A DNA stretch of 64,000 bases, taken from contig NC_088297.1 in assembly GCF_032854445.1 (NCBI RefSeq), positions 9,758,163 through 9,822,162 on the forward strand. Reading direction: 5' to 3'. Below, in pieces: positions 54,501 to 60,414 of this stretch; position 1 is the first letter of the stretch; every line of letters begins with the position of its first letter. The notes below the pieces were generated by a model. The model worked only from the letters and a program-made list of their open reading frames with translations, was not told the origin of the DNA and searched no databases. This DNA is from Liolophura sinensis (taxonomy: Eukaryota; Mollusca; Polyplacophora; Chitonida; Chitonidae). Position numbers and translations under genes: made by a program.

Positions 54501-56058
54501 CATCATTTTCATGATAATTGCATGCATACATTCCCTGGAAAAAGTGCATAGAGGTCAAAAACGCTAAAGGTTACAGTAAGCAAAGTCAGTGAGCAGCTTC
54601 CATTCACTAAACAGAGCTTTGCTTGATAAAAGGTTTTAAAAAATAGTACCACTGGGAACAGCACAGCTAGGGCCACTTTTTTTACAAAACTCGCTAAAGT
54701 CAGGAGTATTCCTGTAACTTTTTTTTTTTCAGGAAAAATGTTGTCTAGGTTAAACCTGTACCATCATACAGCAACATGATTTACAAGGGGTGTAATTAAG
54801 AAAATGGTTTACAAAGCTTTGTGAAAGCGCGGCCTGGTTGGCACGGGGCTTTTGTACTGCAAACCTAAAGATTCCTAATGACGACTTGAGAAAGACAGGC
54901 AAAAAATAGACAGTAATGAACGTACAGAAAGCTGACGTGGAACATTGCAATTTTTATCATTTCACCTGCACCTAAATTTAGTTTCTCCTCTTTCTGTAAA
55001 AATACATCAGTTAATGGAACAGCCATGTCTCAGGATGTCTGTCTATCAGGAATTAAAAATTACCTGAAACCTCGGCTTTGGAATGGGGGTGGGTGGGGGG
55101 TGGGGGGTGGCAGGGGTCTGAGGCTTGTTTGCCCTTCAGTAGTTAAGGATACATATACATTTAGTCCATCACATGCTGGCTTCTTTTCTCCTAAACTGAA
55201 GTGTCTGCCTGCAGCCTTTGCATAGTAGTGCCCCATACTCCCCTTCCTCAACACCATAAATCATATTTATTTAATTAATCAATTAATTGCAAAAGGAAAT
55301 ATTTACCCACTCACACCTGAATCCGTTCACATCACCCCTACCAACCTCACTTCCTCTACCCATCAAACATCCCTATTTTCACAGGCACTATTTCCTCGGA
55401 ACACTAAAATCATTTGTTTTGAGATCTTCCCATTCACTCAAAAACTGCTTTTGTCGCCAATGTCATATGCTTCAATGTAATATTGCATGTACAGTTATCA
55501 TGGTTATATGATAATGCCAGACGTGTCAAGCAGTGGAGTCTCACACAGAATAGACACTCAGCCTTAATACTCCTTCAAGGAAATATAAATACACTGTAAC
55601 TTAGGCTGAGTATCAAATTACTAGTTCACAGTACAAGATACATAAACTACATGTAGCTTGCATGTTCAAGCTTGCAGACATACAAGGGTATAAATGTATA
55701 TATGCAAGTCTAGCATGTATAGGCCGAAATACATAGGCCTAAATGCATAGGCCTATATCGAGGGCAATTATCATATTAATAGGTTATTCACATCTGCAAG
55801 CATTTATGCACTAAGTAGCATTTTAATTTTCTTTCAATAGCCACATTGTGCAAAAGGGATCGAACTTTCAATTTCATCTTTCTCTAAAATTGTAATTACA
55901 ATTTGCTATTACAGTTTAATAATACATGTAATGTAAATAACAGTAAGTCTGTGTGTGTGCGTGTGTATGTGTGTGTATGTGTTTTGCTGTTTTTTTTTAC
56001 TTAGGCCTAGTAACTTACCCCCGTCGTTCGCATGCCTTCTACGCGCAGCTTTCCCCAT
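29660..56058 (-). CDS. ASPH: Aspartyl/asparaginyl beta-hydroxylase, twelve exons
   Basis: Exons 5' to 3' on the minus strand: 56058-56019, 43544-43503, 40170-39985, 37968-37775, 37016-36779, 36314-36178, 35733-35539, 34223-34086, 33397-33262, 31282-31191, 30415-30285, 29810-29660; 1,680 nt, 559 residues plus stop, all phases agreeing. ASPH is a type II ER-membrane, Fe(II)/2-oxoglutarate-dependent enzyme that hydroxylates Asp/Asn in EGF-like domains in the lumen. Seen: a basic cytosolic start (MGKAARRRH), a membrane segment at 61-81, a TPR-like helical region about 155-345, and the catalytic domain about 390-559 with WPHCGPTN (His481), FDDSFEHEVW (His526) and FRLVLIVDFWHPEL (Arg536). By my recall of the human enzyme, these match the two iron histidines and the 2-oxoglutarate arginine. 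There is no third acidic iron ligand, as is normal for ASPH. It is shorter than human ASPH (758) because the acidic luminal linker is nearly absent. Confidence 0.95.
29902..30065 (-). mobile_element. Diverged SINE A fragment with short GGAGGAAAC tandem
   Basis: A TTTATTTATTTATTTATC tail and CTGTACTCATACAAG resemble family A. The GGAGGAAACTGG-like part is repeated several times from 29975. It lies in ASPH intron 11. Confidence 0.5.
30285..30415 (-). CDS. ASPH: ASPH exon 11 (first iron His)
   Basis: Acceptor CCCCAG, donor GG|GTGGGT. It encodes VKYSVMQPGVHVWPHCGPTN and CRIRAHLGLVVP. His481 in WPH matches the first iron ligand. The following loop is one residue shorter than in the human enzyme as I recall it. 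Confidence 0.97.
31191..31282 (-). CDS. ASPH: ASPH exon 10
   Basis: Acceptor AATTTAG, donor CAG|GTAAGG. It encodes a Lys/Asn-rich loop, then VPKTCALIDQIPAAKGCKRG, the Cys-containing stretch preceding the catalytic core in ASPH. Confidence 0.94.
31310..31510. repeat. Dispersed ~190-bp repeat, inverted relative to 46770-46990
   Basis: AAATGGGCAAGTTAGTCATGG and CAAAATATTATTTTTGGTGC occur here, and their reverse complements at 46770-46990, with moderate divergence. It lies in ASPH intron 9; the other copy is in intron 1. Confidence 0.75.
31821..32184 (-). mobile_element. SINE family B, full length
   Basis: Minus-strand element from head (GGCCCCGATAGCACAGTTGG on that strand) to tail (CCCCAAGCACTCACTCACTT). 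One of the cleanest family B copies; ASPH intron 9. Confidence 0.92.
32403..32567 (-). mobile_element. SINE family A, 5' truncated
   Basis: Poly(T) then GATTGGTGTTTTACGCCG through ACATACGGCCGGAGAGG; ASPH intron 9. Confidence 0.88.
32939..33063 (-). mobile_element. SINE family A with internal deletion
   Basis: The tail and the GAAGCCAGCATGAGCTGG part are joined directly, missing the central ~80 bp. Confidence 0.78.
33262..33397 (-). CDS. ASPH: ASPH exon 9
   Basis: Acceptor TTTCCAG, donor GAG|GTGAGA. It encodes LLEDNWKVIRDEGLAQMD and FLPEEENLREKGDWKQFTL, near-diagnostic for ASPH. Confidence 0.97.
34086..34223 (-). CDS. ASPH: ASPH exon 8, whose acceptor seeds a minisatellite
   Basis: Acceptor ATTACAG|GCATATG, donor AAG|GTGTAT, 46 codons in phase 0. 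It encodes AYEVYKAGADLGLFLSMYQR, SLYNV and PWWTPEQTTYKKYLK. Only this copy is complete; five partial copies of its 5' half with their own acceptors lie upstream (34240-34910). Confidence 0.96.
34240..34910 (-). repeat. ~117-180 bp tandem array of the ASPH exon 8 acceptor and 5' half (5 extra units)
   Basis: On the coding strand each unit has a (CT)n pyrimidine tract, a CAG acceptor and about 75 nt of exon 8 (AYEVYKAGADLGLF to SLYNV), then an intronic spacer with CAGTAACAG. Exon-like starts fall at 34356, 34473, 34599, 34722 and 34898; the last two read GTATATG and GTATGTG in place of GCATATG. The (GA)n tract at 34736-34799 (plus strand) is the expanded pyrimidine tract. Confidence 0.95.
34736..34799. 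repeat. (GA)n microsatellite
   Basis: About 60 bp of GA repeats with a few GTGA units at the edge, inside the exon 8 array. Confidence 0.95.
35539..35733 (-). CDS. ASPH: ASPH exon 7 (TPR-like)
   Basis: Acceptor TTTTTCAG, donor GAG|GTCAGT, 65 codons in phase 0. It encodes ALEIDPKNGFALVHLGFIYK and DGRFYFHLGDSLQRVG, highly characteristic of ASPH. Confidence 0.97.
35924..36158 (-). mobile_element. SINE family A next to ASPH exon 6 donor
   Basis: Diverged full-length copy whose head (GAGCCGCCATGCTAACTA side) ends about 20 bp from the exon 6 splice donor at 36177, so it abuts the splice region. Confidence 0.8.
36178..36314 (-). CDS. ASPH: ASPH exon 6 (TPR-like)
   Basis: Acceptor ATGTCAG, donor GCT|GTGAGT. 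It encodes WSAKAVKTLRGLTQRFPQN and NELGVAYLMVGKTEEARPVF, a tetratricopeptide-like helix pair. Confidence 0.95.
36479..36660 (-). mobile_element. SINE family A fragment
   Basis: Tail-less body from ACTCAAGAATATTTCAC to TGAGCTGGTCTTGAAG in ASPH intron 5. Confidence 0.78.
36779..37016 (-). CDS. ASPH: ASPH exon 5 (TPR-like)
   Basis: Acceptor CATTTAG, donor AGAG|GTAGGT. It encodes GQIEKAMEKYNAILKRYPKS, PRALYGKAENLDKLAEKKQS and AERMNFR. The YP-x-SPRA-x-YGKA motif is typical of ASPH. Confidence 0.95.
37054..37244 (-). mobile_element. SINE family A, diverged
   Basis: The tail and body are recognisable; the central part is shortened. Confidence 0.75.
37320..37474 (-). mobile_element. SINE family A, 5' truncated
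   Basis: (TTTA)n tail, GATTGGTGCTTTATGCC and body to CACCTTCCCACGTC; ASPH intron 4. Confidence 0.85.
37775..37968 (-). CDS. ASPH: ASPH exon 4 (luminal linker)
   Basis: Acceptor GTTCCCCAG, donor AAG|GTAGAC. It encodes TLLHYGIPDFLQFTGSNP and a polar Gln/Lys/Ser-rich linker ending ELDDADSYREK. Compared with vertebrate ASPH, this short linker stands where the long acidic region would be. Confidence 0.88.
38337..39045. repeat. 30-bp C-rich minisatellite (~23 units)
   Basis: The unit is CACCCCTATTCGGCCTGTTT plus CCCACACCCC. It lies in ASPH intron 3 and is G-rich on the transcribed gene's sense strand. The 30-bp period gives uninterrupted but meaningless ORFs on both strands. Confidence 0.95.
39551..39587. 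repeat. (TA)n microsatellite
   Basis: Uninterrupted AT dinucleotides in ASPH intron 3. Confidence 0.95.
39675..39995 (-). repeat. 24-bp minisatellite carrying the ASPH exon 3 donor (~13 units)
   Basis: On the coding strand each unit reads TCTGTGATAC|GTGAGTATGA plus AACA. The first unit is the true exon 3 end and donor. Most later units keep a GTGAGTATG-like donor; several have C-to-T or G changes at the junction. Confidence 0.95.
39985..40170 (-). CDS. ASPH: ASPH exon 3 (transmembrane exon)
   Basis: Acceptor CTGCACAG, donor ATAC|GTGAGT. It encodes a polar Ser/Arg/Gly-rich cytosolic stretch, then LKLCLLVVTVATGGLVAAYF, a single membrane span, and NEDAQSVI. The positive-inside rule agrees with a type II topology. 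Confidence 0.88.
40815..43525 (-). repeat. 46-bp minisatellite carrying the ASPH exon 2 donor (~58 units)
   Basis: On the coding strand each unit is CTCTGATCATGACAGTAGTG|, then GTAAGAAAATGCAGCC and TACAAAATTA. The unit at the high-coordinate end is the true exon 2 end. Nearly every unit keeps GTG|GTAAGAAAA intact. A recurring variant with a GGTATGTACAAAATCAC-type spacer forms higher-order blocks. It fills most of the 3.3-kb intron 2. Confidence 0.96.
43503..43544 (-). CDS. ASPH: ASPH exon 2, whose donor seeds the 46-bp array
   Basis: Donor GTAGTG|GTAAGAA; the best acceptor is CTGTAG before AACAGTG. In phase it encodes QCSLQNYSDHDSS with split Glu codons joining both exon 1 and exon 3. The 3' end is well supported. 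The 5' end is uncertain because the frame stays open further upstream. Confidence 0.6.
43959..44166 (+). mobile_element. SINE family B, 5' truncated
   Basis: From GACCCGTATCAGTATAATGG through the CCCCAAGCACTCAATCACTC tail; ASPH intron 1. Confidence 0.9.
44950..45590. repeat. 22-bp minisatellite (~29 units)
   Basis: The unit CCAGTACCAGTCATGGGATA plus TG, with variants. Because 22 is not a multiple of three, all three plus-strand frames read the same 22-residue cycle. It lies in ASPH intron 1 and is not anchored to any exon I can see. Confidence 0.95.
46770..46990. repeat. Dispersed ~190-bp repeat (inverted partner of 31310-31510)
   Basis: It contains GACTAACTTGCCCATTTTTC and CACCAAAAATAATATTTTGT, the complement of the intron 9 copy. 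Confidence 0.75.
47086..47142 (-). mobile_element. SINE family B tail fragment
   Basis: GAATGAGTGCTTGGGGTTTA is the reversed tail of family B; nothing else of the element remains. Confidence 0.7.
47278..47550 (-). mobile_element. SINE family A, full length
   Basis: An intact copy from (TTTA)n to ACTGAGCCACGGAGGCC followed by a C-run; ASPH intron 1. Confidence 0.93.
48133..48595. repeat. Tandem duplication of ~230 bp (two units)
   Basis: Both units contain ACAACAATTTAAATTAGAGT, GTACAGTTTAGTC and CTAACATAACACATATATAT, about 85-90% alike by eye. Minus-strand frames through the two units are partly open, but I recognise no protein. Confidence 0.8.
49036..49190 (-). mobile_element. SINE family A, 5' truncated
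   Basis: GATTGGTTGATGTTTTACGC through CAGACCTTCCCATGTACAG; ASPH intron 1. Confidence 0.85.
49364..49377. promoter_or_regulatory. Perfect RFX X-box palindrome
   Basis: GTTACCATGGTAAC is a 14-bp palindrome equal to the canonical RFX-factor site (GTTRCC-AT-GGYAAC). It lies about 6.7 kb downstream of the ASPH start codon in intron 1. Function is inferred from the motif only. Confidence 0.45.
50697..50835 (-). mobile_element. SINE family A, diverged fragment
   Basis: (TTTA)n, GATTGATTGGAGTTTTAGG and GGCCATCATTATGGTGGG; ASPH intron 1. Confidence 0.78.
50850..51060. repeat. Dispersed repeat, pair with 54365-54575
   Basis: AATTCTTCAACCTTTTC, TTCTGAGAAAGCTATGG, ACAAATCA, CATTTTCATAATAATTG and CTGGAAAAAG recur in the same order in the 54-kb copy at roughly 75% identity by eye. 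Confidence 0.75.
52362..52640 (-). mobile_element. SINE family A, full length
   Basis: (TTTA)n tail to CCAACTGAGCCACGGAGCC, followed by a C-run; ASPH intron 1. Confidence 0.92.
52845..53000 (+). mobile_element. SINE family A, 5' truncated
   Basis: ACGTGGGAAGGTTTGTCAGC through (AAAT)n. Together with 52362 it forms an opposite-orientation pair about 200 bp apart. Confidence 0.9.
53010..55990. other. ASPH intron 1, 5' part, nothing coding recognised
   Basis: AT-rich unique sequence with a dispersed repeat (54365-54575), a G-rich patch near 55085-55115 and a (GT)n run at 55951-55982. No exon-like signal convinced me. Confidence 0.5.
54365..54575. repeat. Dispersed repeat, pair with 50850-51060
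   Basis: Same ordered blocks as the 50.9-kb copy, including CTGGAAAAAGTGCATAGAGG. Confidence 0.75.
56019..56058 (-). CDS. ASPH: ASPH exon 1 (start codon, basic N-terminus)
   Basis: Minus-strand AACATGGGG start, 13 codons (MGKAARRRHANDG) and a consensus donor GG|GTAAGT. It ends one base into a codon that, with AA of exon 2, makes Glu. A short, very basic cytosolic start fits a type II membrane protein. It makes the total CDS an exact multiple of three. Confidence 0.7.
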
Positions 56059-56059
56059 G

Positions 56060-56370
56060 TTAGTCAACCACTTGCGCCGCCAAGCCACTGTCCTTTGAAA
56101 CTATCTGTTTTGTTCTTACATGCTACAGGCTCTATACCTTCACTTGACGGATTTCAGCAACAAAATTTGATGAATAGAAAGCTGAGTGAAACACGCCTTT
56201 CCCACCCGGAAATCAATATAGAACTACCGCTACATGTTGATCGTCATGCGTCAAAGACATCGGAAACGCTCGGTGGTTTCCGCGCTTAAGTTTGATTGGT
56301 CGATCGGGCGAAATAGGCGGGGCTTTCGCCGCACACGTGGGAATGCAGCTTCATCCGAAACACGTGGGTA
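56060..56370 (-). promoter_or_regulatory. Putative ASPH promoter and 5' UTR
   Basis: Upstream of exon 1 the sequence becomes GC-richer, with an inverted CCAAT box (ATTGG, 56295-56299), a GC box (GGCGGGGC, 56316-56323) and two CACGTGG E-boxes (56334-56340 and 56361-56367). No TATA box is seen, as is common for housekeeping-type promoters. Confidence 0.5.
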
Positions 56371-56945
56371 AACGAGTAAATGACACTTCACAACATGCCT
56401 CGACACCACAGTAATTCGACTGTTTAACTACAAAGTGATGTTTGAAGTTAATCTGTCGATCTATTCGCTTTTCGATGTTCCATGAGCAATATTCCTCAAA
56501 TGTTTTTGGTTTCCAACAAAATCTTGTGATATTCATAGTTTCGAGCACCCGGGTTCTTCGCGAGGAGCGGGAAAAATAACACCCGACTGAATGGGCGAAA
56601 TACTGATTTTTAAATGTTAAAGTTCTACTGAACATTGAAACTATGAAAGTTTTATTTTTCATATTTTTTCTAAATCACCTTCAATGCCTATTTTCTGGCT
56701 TAAATTCCATTTGTGTTCACCGTCAGCACTCACGTGACTATGCAGGGTGTTGACTACAAACCATGAACTCATGAAAAAGTTCTTAGTATCGATTATCGCT
56801 ACCTTGTTATGTATATGTATTTATTATATCTTATATTTCTTATATTCATAATCTACATTAATTTTTCATATGCCAAGTTAAGGTTTTTTAAGTGGTATAT
56901 ACATACACATGTACATATATAAAATGAATCCAATATTAAAACATC

Positions 56946-57077
56946 CGAGAACCTGTGGATGGTCGTGGGTTTCCCCCGGGCTCTGCCCGGTTTCCACCCA
57001 CCATAATGCTGGCCGCCGTCGTATAAGTGAAATATTCGTGAGTACAGCGTAAAATACCAATTAAATAAATAAATAAA
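56946..57077 (+). mobile_element. SINE family A, 5' truncated
   Basis: GGATGGTCGTGGGTTTCCCC through AATTAAATAAATAAATAAAA. Confidence 0.88.
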
Positions 57078-57231
57078 ACATCCGGGGAAATCACTGCTTA
57101 TTTTAATCGTTTGTTTATTTATTTTACTAATTTTTATTGCGTTATTTATTCTAATGGTAGTGGTTAAATCGTTCTGAACAATCGTTCGTTACTTTAATGT
57201 AAAGTCTTAAGTAATAAAAAAGTAAGAAATT

Positions 57232-57774
57232 TAAAGGAGAAGAAAACTTAAAATTATGACACTATAGGCTGAAAAGAGCGCATTTTTTTTTATTTGGTGG
57301 TGCCTGCTGCATAATTTTGCGATTTTTCCTCGCCATACACGTAAAGCCTGAAAACGGCAAAGCTGGCATAAATCGCTTGAATCCATCACGTCCTCCTTCT
57401 TTAACACCCTGTAATTTATGCTGGCCGGGGGTGTGTTACCTCTCAGCCAATGAGAGTGGTTAAAACTGTCGGCTTGTTCGTCTAAACTGGGAAAAGCGGA
57501 AAACAAACTGTACTGTTCGCTACCTTTTGGGAAGAATAGTTCTACCAGAAATGTACGAACTGCAGTTCGGCGGTTTCTGATGGAAATTCCCCTCCTAACA
57601 CAGAAGACTAGTTCTTAGGCAAAATGGAGTCGCCCACAGCGGATTTTGGCGCTGACTTAATTTATAATTTATCAACTTGAGGTACATATTAGAATTTTTA
57701 TGGCATGCACCTGCGAAGAAATGCATACTCTTTTCAATGGTATTTGTTTGATATTTAAATATTCTTCTCCTTTA
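57232..57774. mobile_element. MITE with TAAAGGAGAAGAA inverted ends, copy 1
   Basis: The left end TAAAGGAGAAGAA (57232-57244) and right end TTCTTCTCCTTTA (57762-57774) are exact complements. The 540-bp interior matches 62476-63055 closely and has no transposase. The outer TA could be part of a TA target duplication, which is not proven. Confidence 0.82.
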
Positions 57775-57971
57775 TGGCGCCTTAGTGTGAAGGCTTCCAT
57801 CGAAATTATTCACAATAAATTGAAAGTGCCATAGTCCATCGAAATCACTGACAATAAATTTGCCATCAAGTTGTTCTCTTCTCGATAATTCATGGCAAAT
57901 GGCAATTCTATACCGTAAATTACCACTGTCACATGGCTTTAATAAAGATATAACTTCAGACCTCTCAACTC

Positions 57972-58042
57972 TCACGCATTCGGCGTGAGACTCACGCATT
58001 CGGCTTCAATCTCACGCAGCTACTTTAAAATCTCACGCATTC
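57972..58042. repeat. CTCACGCATTC subterminal repeats of the hAT element
   Basis: Four copies of CTCACGCA(TTC), at 57971, 57989, 58012 and 58032, near the left end, the usual layout of transposase-binding subterminal repeats. Confidence 0.75.
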
Positions 58043-58154
58043 TGAAGGTTTAGAGTAAAAAATAAAAAAAAAACACTGGTAATTGTTGGTTTGCTTATGA
58101 TATTCAACTGACCAAAGTACGGGTCGTGTCTTCAGTCATCCGAGGGAATTTCGC

Positions 58155-58728
58155 ATGTTTATTTTTAACCTCCCCAGAGTTGTCGTTCCTGCTTCACCTG
58201 AGAGTGGATTTGATGATATTGAATTCTTCGTTAAAAAATTTCCACACCATCTCCCCTCAACAACGAATGAGATCGAGAAGCTCCAAGAAGAGTTTGTGGA
58301 ATATCAAATGCTGGAAAAAAGTCACATTCCAGGACAAATCTGGGACAGCGCCCGCGTCAAACCTACTGAAGATGATAATGACCAGGAACTGGACGAGATC
58401 GACTTAGTCTTATTTCCGGATGGATGTCATTTGGGGTCATCTTTCCTCTCTTAAATTAGTAGACGGCAGCTCTAGGTTTGGAAGGTTGAGTAAAGTGGCT
58501 AAATTGATACTTATCCTACCACATTCCAACGCTGGCGAGGAGAGGGTATTTTCAATGGTGAGAAAAAACAAAACCGCTTTTCGAGGATCGCTGGGAGTAG
58601 AGGGCACGCTGTCCTCTTTGATGACCATCAAACTAGCGAACTGTCACCAATTTGAACCACCAAGTGAAGTCTTAACCAGCGCCAAGAAGGCCATTCGTGA
58701 ATACAACTTGTTACACAAGAAAAAATAA
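58155..58728 (+). pseudogene. hAT transposase remnant with C-terminal dimerisation domain
   Basis: The first part (to about 58410) encodes a region with LPRVVVPASPESGFDDIEFF and DQELDEIDLVL. The second, in another frame (58420-58728), encodes RLSKVAKLILILPHSNAGEE, RVFSMVRKNKTAFRGSLG and LSSLMTIKLAN, the hAT C-terminal dimerisation domain. The change of frame and the missing catalytic N-terminal part mean it is not functional. Confidence 0.82.
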
Positions 58729-59379
58729 TCTTTTCAAATAATAAAAGAGCACTCACGAGTCACATTCTTGTAACCACTGGCAGTGTAATTGTTTTACCAC
58801 TAGACCTACCTCCGATCGATGATTCATTGGGCGTCGCCACCTGATTATAAATCTGTGTGCCACGTCACCTTATAAGGTTATAAACAGTCACAATGCCGTC
58901 TAGCTAGTGTAAATTGTTGCAGACTACTGGCTAATTACAAAGTGACTAATCTGATTATATTTTCATAAATATTTTACGAAGCCACTCCACGGTATTTAGA
59001 TCACGTCATGCATTGTACATTATCTTCGGTTTGTTGTGTGTTTGGATTGTTTCCACAATTTGAATAATTTCAGGGAAATACAGTTTCCAATCTGACAAAT
59101 GGTGTTGGTTATTAGTATTGATTTTCCCCACAAAATCTGTATAGATTTGCATCAAAGCGCCTAAAACGAGATCCAAAACGAAATAGAATACGGAAAGTTT
59201 CCTAACAATTCCACATTGTAATAGGGCCTACAGTAGGCCTAAGTTCACTCTTGGACTTCCAGTTTATTGTCTTAAGGAGAGAATAATATCAAAAGCAGTC
59301 CATATTTGCTGATAAATATGATGGTTATTCTTATGTAAAAATAGAAGATATTGTAAAAACCGTAAGTTAACATTGTCTA

Positions 59380-59635
59380 ATGATTTGCAGTTTTATTCTC
59401 CGGAAATGAGCTAGAATGCATCTCCGGCAATCTAGAACCCCAGAGCTTCCAGGGGCCGCTGTCTAATAATTTGCAGTTTTATTCTCCGGAAATGAGCTAG
59501 AATGCATCTCCGGCAATCTAGAACCCCAGAGCTTCCAGGGGCCGCTGTCTAATAATTTGCAGTTTTATTCTCCGGAAATGAGCTAGAATGCATCTCCGGC
59601 AATCTAGAACCCCAGAGCTTCCAGGGGCCCAGGCG
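59380..59635. repeat. ~86-bp tandem repeat, three units, inside the hAT element
   Basis: Three almost identical units containing TAATTTGCAGTTTTATTCTC, AGCTAGAATGCATCTCCGG and CCCCAGAGCTTCCAGGGGCC. Confidence 0.93.
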
Positions 59636-59719
59636 GCCCCTGGACCCTCGCCTAATTGGCTGGGATAGTAAGCCAATCTCACTCCTTGGGAACATTTTAG
59701 GTTGAGAGGTCTGTAACTT

Positions 59720-60360
59720 ACAGCTAGTGTGCAAAATGTTACTTGGTTGATGTTTCAAGGGGAAAAACTCCATTAAACAAAAAGTTTCTTCAAAAGGGAG
59801 ATAATTAAATCACAATATGAACGTGCATATTTGTACAGATTACAAGTTTGTCTATCTGCTATTCCATTTGTCTTCATAACCAAATGTGACGTTCTAAAGA
59901 TGTTTATACTCTCTCTAGGCCACCTCTCTTTATTGTTGTGCATGCACTTCGACCTTGACAAACAATGTGTGCATACCCGACTCCTGAGCCTTACTTAAAA
60001 CTCTCCTGCATGGTTTCCAAAATACCCTGACAGGAGAGCAGCAGGTTGACAGACCATTCCGCCGAATCACTGTCAACAAACAGAATAAAATGTGAAAAAT
60101 TACTTTTTTTCAACTGCTAAATCTAAAAAAACTGTATTCGAAATAGCTGTATGCGGTGAAAAAGTCGTGCATAGGCGAAATACTCAGGATCTAGAACAGC
60201 GCATAGTTATGGGACTATTTTTTCCCACGGACGGTTACGGCGTTGGCGGGGTTTTTAGGCTACGTCTCAAACTGGCCAGACGATCATGGCAGGCGGAATG
60301 TGGGAGCTTCGACTAATACACTGAATTTCATGGTGTGAATTGACTTACCCTGCTTCAACC
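59720..60360 (+). promoter_or_regulatory. Upstream region and 5' UTR of the NKAIN-like exon
   Basis: No gene is seen before 60361. The last 150 bp are GC-richer (TTACGGCGTTGGCGGGG). An 8-bp inverted repeat CTCTCCTG/CAGGAGAG lies at 60001-60038. The promoter role is inferred from position only. Confidence 0.35.
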
Positions 60361-60414
60361 ATGGCGTGCTGTTCAGCAAGGGGAGTTGTGATTACTTTGT
60401 GTGTGTTACAACTG
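60361..60414 (+). CDS. First coding exon of an NKAIN-family gene (partial)
   Basis: ACCATGG gives an optimal start. Eighteen codons encode MACCSARGVVITLCVLQL, then a consensus donor GTAAGT at phase 0. Vertebrate NKAIN proteins (small membrane proteins that interact with the Na,K-ATPase beta-1 subunit) begin with a very similar M-x-x-CS-x-R...C-LQL stretch, and to my knowledge their first intron falls at the same point. I find no second exon in the remaining 3.6 kb, which fits the very long first introns of this family. With only 18 residues the call is tentative; another secreted or membrane protein is possible. Confidence 0.6.

Larger units (their letters stand above)
57957..59713 (+). mobile_element. 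hAT-like DNA transposon, complete ends, broken transposase
   Basis: Perfect 13-bp inverted repeats CAGACCTCTCAAC (57957-57969) and GTTGAGAGGTCTG (59701-59713) start with the CAG typical of hAT ends. TAACTT is repeated directly outside both ends (57951-57956, 59714-59719), consistent with an eroded 8-bp hAT duplication. The left subterminal region has four CTCACGCA repeats; the right has three ~86-bp repeats. A transposase remnant lies between. Confidence 0.85.
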
